From positions 13,777 to 23,471 of the forward strand of contig DHGA01000012.1 in assembly GCA_002402545.1 (NCBI GenBank): a stretch of DNA of 9,695 nucleotides, in the 5' to 3' direction. The notes under the pieces are model-generated. The model did not search any database and had not been told where the DNA came from. It saw nothing but the letters and a program-made list of their open reading frames with translations. This document shows positions 5,974-9,695 of this stretch, piece after piece; position 1 is the first letter of the stretch; every line of letters starts with the position of its first letter. Source of the DNA: Syntrophaceae bacterium UBA4810. Its GTDB lineage: Bacteria; Desulfobacterota; Syntrophia; Syntrophales; Smithellaceae. A program made the translations under genes and the position numbers.

Positions 5974-7479
5974 CTATGGCGACACAATTACACCACCGCT
6001 TCCGTCAGAGCCACCGCCAGCGCCTAGAGCATGGTCCAGAATTCCGAGGTTGTAATATTCAACTTTGGGATTAGCGTATGCGTCGAAAAATAGACCTACG
6101 GCTGAATAATCCGAGCCAGTCATAATTGTGCTTCGGATAACCGCATTTGGTATTGTCTGCCCGGTTATCGTCGTGGTGTCTGATTGAAAGCTCGTTGTAT
6201 TAGTTACAATTGCATTTGTATTTCTTATCCACTTAGCAATCGGCAAAGGAGACGGCGCTGAAGTATTATCAGAATTAATTAATGTAAAATAGTCATTTTC
6301 AGCAGGCCATGTTCCAACTGATGGCCATTTTATGTCGTTAGCAGGATTCGGCCCCCATGCGGGATATGCTTTTCTATTAACGTAATTTATCGGAATAGTA
6401 TCGGGTGTGCCCTTTGGGCCTGGATCACCAAAATATACCCGAATATCATTAGATGCTGGTGGCCCCGGCTTTCGAATCACCTCAACCAAAATGGTTAGCC
6501 GATCTATACTTCCACCTTCAATATTAGTTATCGCGGCATTATTTATTGGTGCATACGCTATCCAATTTAATCCGGTGTCCGGCGCATTTTGCCAAATTAA
6601 CACAAGAGGTCCTTCCGCCTGTCCCGACGGCAGAGAGGGAATTATTGCCGTTATTGATGGATGAGTATTGGCCCAACTATTAAAAAAGCTAATTCCATAG
6701 CCGTGGGGCATACCTGTAACATTTATTTTATAATTAACAAAAAGACCTACATCCCAAAACCTGTTTGCGCCAGACCCCCCTGTCGTCAACTGGGCCTGAG
6801 CGGCATAATTGCCTGTATACGTCCATGCCGGGTGATAAAGAATCGTGGGAACCTTTTGATATCCACCTGAGGCCGCATTTACTTGAACACCTGATCCATC
6901 TGCTAACACATCGATCTTGCCACCTCCCAAGATCGCCGTCGGTACATAGTTATTAAAGTTAATTGGTCCGGTAGGTCCTTCTCCGCCGACTCCACCAGAT
7001 TGATTTGCGGTTTGAACACGGTAGGTTAATTGTCTTTTGGCCTGCAGAAAGCCTGAATTTACAGTGCCAACAGATTTGAAGGTCACTGTCTCCGGATTGA
7101 GGCCGTCTTGTACCCAGTTCGTAATCTGAAATTGCCCTCCGTTGCTGGCTAACGTGAATGTCTGGTTATTATTAATGGCGTTTAATTTTGTCTTATCGGT
7201 CGCGTAAGCGTCACGAATCACAGATAATGCATATCTGCCGCCGGATTCGGCCACATAGTATGCACGCGCGTGATTATTGGCAAAAAGCTCCTGAAACGTC
7301 GAGGTTGACGTCAGATAAACCATGCCCGCCCCCAGGAAGGCCATAACGACCATGGTGATGATTAAACTTATGAGAATTGAGCCTTTTTGACGCTGGCGCA
7401 ACATGCGCCAAATAAAATACGAGCTATATTTTTTTGTTTTAGCTGAAGATATTTTTTCCAGCTTTTCCACCATAAACAT
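5974..7479 (-). CDS. PilX-like minor pilin/pseudopilin with large C-terminal domain
   Basis: A 501-residue prepilin-like protein. A basic 33-residue leader ends in QKG, with predicted prepilin peptidase cleavage before SILISLI, followed by a hydrophobic helix (about 35-57). The segment NNHARAYYVAESGGRYAL (68-85) is typical of PilX N-terminal domains. Position +5 after cleavage is Ser, not the Glu of most pilins, as in PilX- and GspK-like proteins that sit at or near the fibre tip. Residues of about 180-480 look like an extracellular beta-rich domain (alternating hydrophobic strands, many Trp/Gly/Asn/Pro, no Cys), possibly a concanavalin/LamG-like sandwich. The last 20 residues are a Gly/Ser-rich tail. 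PilX proteins are usually below 250 residues, so this one is unusually long. The ATG has GGGAGGG 7 nt upstream, 17 bp after the previous gene, and it is last in the operon. Confidence 0.82.
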   Translation of the reverse strand: MFMVEKLEKISSAKTKKYSSYFIWRMLRQRQKGSILISLIITMVVMAFLGAGMVYLTSTSTFQELFANNHARAYYVAESGGRYALSVIRDAYATDKTKLNAINNNQTFTLASNGGQFQITNWVQDGLNPETVTFKSVGTVNSGFLQAKRQLTYRVQTANQSGGVGGEGPTGPINFNNYVPTAILGGGKIDVLADGSGVQVNAASGGYQKVPTILYHPAWTYTGNYAAQAQLTTGGSGANRFWDVGLFVNYKINVTGMPHGYGISFFNSWANTHPSITAIIPSLPSGQAEGPLVLIWQNAPDTGLNWIAYAPINNAAITNIEGGSIDRLTILVEVIRKPGPPASNDIRVYFGDPGPKGTPDTIPINYVNRKAYPAWGPNPANDIKWPSVGTWPAENDYFTLINSDNTSAPSPLPIAKWIRNTNAIVTNTTSFQSDTTTITGQTIPNAVIRSTIMTGSDYSAVGLFFDAYANPKVEYYNLGILDHALGAGGGSDGSGGVIVSP

Positions 7480-7496
7480 TTTTTAGCCCTCCCAAA

Positions 7497-8006
7497 TTAT
7501 ATATTTCTCGGTGCAACCCGCTGGACAAACGTAGAAGTCGTATTTTCTGCGCCTGTGAGTGTAAGTGTAATTTCAATTATTTTTGAAGTTGACGACCAAG
7601 TCGACGGACAACTAGTTGAATTTGGACTGTCACAATAAGTTAACGTAAATGCATGCACGCTATCCGTCAATGTATTATTCCCGGTGTTATTCTCATTAAT
7701 CTTAAGCTCGCTACCAACCAGGGACACCACTACAGTCACTGGATTAAGGGCGCTGTCTGTTCTGGTATACGTGATTCCCGTACCGCTTGAGCTGGTTACT
7801 GTTATGGCAGAAAATTCCTTTGCCAGCCGTGTTATGGCAAGCTGAGCTTTCTGCACGGTATTTGCGTTCATTTTTGTGAAGATATATCCATTTACAACTG
7901 AAACAAGCCACATCCCGGCCAGCGCAGCGGTGATTCCCACAAGCACCAAGGTAACTATTACCTCGATCAGGGTAAATCCTTTTTCATCTGACTTTCTTTT
8001 CTTCAT
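7497..8006 (-). CDS. Type IV pilin-like pseudopilin (GspJ/PilV-like)
   Basis: A 169-residue prepilin. A short basic leader MKKRKSDEKG ends at Gly10, with predicted cleavage before FTLIEVIVTLVLVGITAALAGMWL. Glu15 is the conserved +5 residue. The hydrophobic N-terminal helix runs into an amphipathic continuation (45-68), and the remainder is a small Thr/Ser-rich beta domain. Cys125 and Cys133 could form the C-terminal disulfide loop found in many pilins. The protein would be processed by PilD-type prepilin peptidase and assembled in the inner membrane into a type IV pilus or type II secretion pseudopilus. AAGAGGT (8020-8014) lies 7 nt upstream of the ATG. The exact minor-pilin class cannot be fixed from sequence inspection alone. 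Confidence 0.85.
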   Translation of the reverse strand: MKKRKSDEKGFTLIEVIVTLVLVGITAALAGMWLVSVVNGYIFTKMNANTVQKAQLAITRLAKEFSAITVTSSSGTGITYTRTDSALNPVTVVVSLVGSELKINENNTGNNTLTDSVHAFTLTYCDSPNSTSCPSTWSSTSKIIEITLTLTGAENTTSTFVQRVAPRNI

Positions 8007-8026
8007 GAAATATACCTCTTTTGCTT

Positions 8027-8929
8027 TTAGCGAATGGTAAAAAGTCCCGTCAGCGTTTCGGCGGAATCATTGCTTTTTATAGTTACTTTAAGAATGCTCT
8101 TTTCATCAGCGCCGGTAGCATCTTCCTCAATGCCGGTGCTGCTGAATTTAATGAATTTAGTTTGTGCGGCAACTACCGTATAACCGGTATTGCTCGGATC
8201 GTATCTGCCAGGTGTATAGTCAAGATAATACTTAATGCTATCAAGTAGAATACTGTCCGTTAAACCGGTGTTGCTTCTATCCAGGATGGTACCTACCTCT
8301 GTCCATGTTATTGTGCCATCACTTACTGTTGCACTATTGGTTTTCGGCCATCCTCCTGAAACATTTTTTGGATCGTTGGTACCGCTTGTACCGCCTCCCC
8401 TGTAATAATGGCCATTGCTTATCACCGGAACTATAATTGAATTGGCTGGATAGGTCTGGCTCGCTTTCCATACATACCCCTTCTCCAACCATATTACTGA
8501 ACCATCTGTTACTGTCCGCCCAAGAGTGGTTGTACCTGACGCGACAGCTGGCCATGCCGGTAAAGTTGCACTGCTGCTTGTACCCGCTTGTGTACATGCA
8601 TAATAACGAGCATTGTTATTAATTGTACTGGTGGCATTATCAATTCCATTACTGGGAAGTACAACGGCGCCAACAGAATATGCTGTCCCTGATCTCCATT
8701 TGTAGCGCAGATTGATGAGATTAAGCCTGTTGTAGTCTGCGACAATATTCTCCATCACCTGACGCAGGTTTGATGCTTTCTGCAGCCTAAAAATCGGCTC
8801 AGTGCTCTGGACCAATGTGCTCCCCATATAGGCATAAATCATCGCTGCTACTATCGCGGCAATTACTAAGGCCACAATATACTCGATTAGTGTAAATCCA
8901 TCCTGCTGCATCATTGACTTTATTTTCAT
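8027..8929 (-). CDS. PilW-like pseudopilin with two tandem inserted domains
   Basis: A 300-residue prepilin-like protein. The leader ends in Gly11 with predicted cleavage before FTLIEYIVALVIAAIVAAM, and Glu16 is the +5 residue. The N-terminal helix (12-68, including RQVMENIVADYNRL) matches PilW/PulJ-type minor pilins. Two related segments follow, 76-151 and 152-213. Each opens with Y-x-W, then an A/Y-x-x-x-x-V-x-P stretch and a YY motif, and ends in V-x-DG-(S/T)-(V/I)-x-W-x-E-(K/V)-G. The pattern resembles modular repeats of carbohydrate-binding or phage-tail-like domains. The C-terminal part (214-300) resumes a pilin-like beta domain. The ATG at 8929 overlaps the previous stop as ATGA. An in-frame extension to 9031 would lie inside the upstream gene and puts the prepilin leader in an implausible place. 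MMQQDGF a few codons later is another possible start. Confidence 0.85.
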   Translation of the reverse strand: MKIKSMMQQDGFTLIEYIVALVIAAIVAAMIYAYMGSTLVQSTEPIFRLQKASNLRQVMENIVADYNRLNLINLRYKWRSGTAYSVGAVVLPSNGIDNATSTINNNARYYACTQAGTSSSATLPAWPAVASGTTTLGRTVTDGSVIWLEKGYVWKASQTYPANSIIVPVISNGHYYRGGGTSGTNDPKNVSGGWPKTNSATVSDGTITWTEVGTILDRSNTGLTDSILLDSIKYYLDYTPGRYDPSNTGYTVVAAQTKFIKFSSTGIEEDATGADEKSILKVTIKSNDSAETLTGLFTIR

Positions 8930-9420
8930 GGTATAAATCCCGTTCCTGCGGTTATTGTGATTGATTCCGATGATATAGTTACTGTCGCATCTGTTAGCAA
9001 TTTCGTCGCTGCATTGTATGGGCTGCCCCACTCATCAAACAGAACATTTATTGCTGTTGCCGTTAGCGGTGCCGCAAAGCTGTGCGTTGCAGAGGATTCA
9101 CCGGGAAGATTATGAGGGCTATCGAATGTTGCACCATTTCCGGTGAGATTTCTCACAAGCGTATAGGATTGACCACTTATCTGTATCCCCCATTTCGTAG
9201 GCGGTATATCATTCATCGCTGTATACTGCGCGTACCGGAGATGACCTTTGAGCGTATCTACTTCGGCCTGCAATTTCGCCTCATCTGTTGCCGATCCTCG
9301 TGACATTACCACCACACTGATAATACCAATAATAACGAGCACGGCGATGATCTCAATCATCGTGAAGCCCCTATTGTTACTGTATCGGCGGTATCTAATT
9401 ATTTTATCTAGTTCTATCAT
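8926..9420 (-). CDS. GspH/FimT-like pseudopilin
   Basis: A 164-residue prepilin. The basic leader (1-18, ending NNRG) precedes predicted cleavage before FTMIEIIAVLVIIGIISVVVM, with Glu23 at +5. The segment LKGHLRYAQYTAMND (58-72) corresponds to the conserved helix of GspH/FimT proteins, and GIQISGQSYTLV begins the beta domain. FDEWGSP and the C-terminal strand ITITAGTGFIP match the FimT/GspH layout, with the final strand rich in Thr and Ser. It is expected to be a minor pilin that helps start assembly of the fibre in the inner membrane. The ATG overlaps the upstream stop (ATGA at 9420-9417), with GAGGT (9429-9425) just upstream at short spacing, and the downstream PilW-like gene overlaps its end in the same way. 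Confidence 0.87.
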   Translation of the reverse strand: MIELDKIIRYRRYSNNRGFTMIEIIAVLVIIGIISVVVMSRGSATDEAKLQAEVDTLKGHLRYAQYTAMNDIPPTKWGIQISGQSYTLVRNLTGNGATFDSPHNLPGESSATHSFAAPLTATAINVLFDEWGSPYNAATKLLTDATVTISSESITITAGTGFIP

Positions 9421-9695
9421 ATAGACCTCAACTCCACTTTTTTAACAGCATGCGTGAGCATAAAACCCATGAGCACGCTGGTTCCCACAAAGCCTATTAT
9501 AAACATACTGCTGAAAGGAAAGTGTATATAATTACGCATCAATATTCCGTTGACAACTGCGAACAAAAAATACAACATCGTCCCGTATCTAGCCGCCATA
9601 ATTCCCGATCTCCCGTTCAACATTAATACCAGACCCAGAGCAAGAAGCCATATCGCTGTACCGATGGTTAGATGCGGCTGCAGTTTTATCCATTC
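9417..9695 (-). CDS. Small multi-spanning membrane protein, 5' end beyond the window
   Basis: The frame that ends at 9417 stays open to the right edge of the window, so at least 92 codons are present and the start may lie outside. An ATG at 9623 exists, but the 24 codons upstream of it encode a further hydrophobic stretch (TIGTAIWLLALGLVLML) in the same frame, which suggests that the protein begins earlier. Counted from the window edge, probable membrane helices are at about 10-27, 38-53 and 61-82, followed by a basic tail, HAVKKVELRSI. I do not recognise the family. It is translationally coupled by ATGA to the GspH/FimT-like gene, so it is probably part of the pilin operon. It could be an unrelated membrane protein or an accessory assembly factor. 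Confidence 0.65.
   Translation of the reverse strand, partial: EWIKLQPHLTIGTAIWLLALGLVLMLNGRSGIMAARYGTMLYFLFAVVNGILMRNYIHFPFSSMFIIGFVGTSVLMGFMLTHAVKKVELRSI

Noticed and set aside
6775..6780. Run of six C (G on the coding strand) inside the PilX-like gene, as a possible phase-variation tract
   Set aside because: Six bases is too short for a convincing slippage switch, and the frame is intact on both sides.
8930..9031. N-terminal extension of the PilW-like gene to an upstream in-frame start
   Set aside because: It would lie fully within the GspH/FimT-like gene and place the prepilin leader about 45 residues into the protein. The ATGA overlap at 8929 is the better start.
1..9695. CRISPR array, tRNA, rRNA, prophage or defence genes
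   Set aside because: No regularly spaced repeats, cloverleaf-like sequence, rRNA segments, integrase, or known defence motifs were seen on either strand.

Overview
The window reads as a bacterial chromosome segment in which every supported gene lies on the minus strand, so transcription runs from high to low coordinates. The organism is probably a Gram-negative, uncultured-type bacterium. The evidence is a minor-pilin/pseudopilin operon, a peptide ABC transporter ATPase pair, a full-length PepA, and an intergenic mosaic of dispersed repeats of the 'CATTCCCGCGAAAG...GGAATCCAG' and 'TTGCGAGGGAG...GAAGCAATCTC' types. I associate such repeats with deltaproteobacterial and Omnitrophota-like genomes. 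This taxonomic guess is low confidence because no rRNA or other marker is present.

Layout in order of transcription. (1) 9695-5974 is a tightly packed operon that enters from beyond the right edge. It holds a truncated small membrane protein, a GspH/FimT-like pseudopilin, a PilW-like pseudopilin carrying two copies of an inserted domain, a short GspJ/PilV-like pseudopilin, and a large PilX-like protein. Two junctions are ATGA overlaps and the other two gaps are 17 and 20 bp. A perfect 13-bp AT-rich inverted repeat lies just past the last stop codon. (2) 5808-4894 is a single HD-domain metal-dependent phosphohydrolase with its own promoter-like sequence. (3) 4784-3285 is pepA (leucyl aminopeptidase), with a good sigma70-like promoter and a perfect Shine-Dalgarno that indicates a TTG start. 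(4) 3284-2878 is a 407-bp non-coding stretch. It holds a dispersed REP-like repeat interrupted by a 130-bp MITE-like element with terminal inverted repeats and a 6-bp target duplication. (5) 2877-273 holds OppD/DppD-like and OppF/DppF-like ATPases without their permeases or binding protein, then a COG2945-type alpha/beta hydrolase translationally coupled to OppF by a TAATG overlap. A hairpin with an A-tract and a T-tract at 81-137 probably ends this unit.

The pilin genes together look like the minor pilins that initiate and cap a type IV pilus or type II secretion pseudopilus. The OppD/OppF pair would energise oligopeptide uptake, and PepA could then trim imported peptides in the cytoplasm, a plausible but unproven link between neighbours. 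I see no new defence system, CRISPR array, tRNA or rRNA. The most unusual items are the element-in-element insertion and the pseudopilin with the duplicated insert domain.
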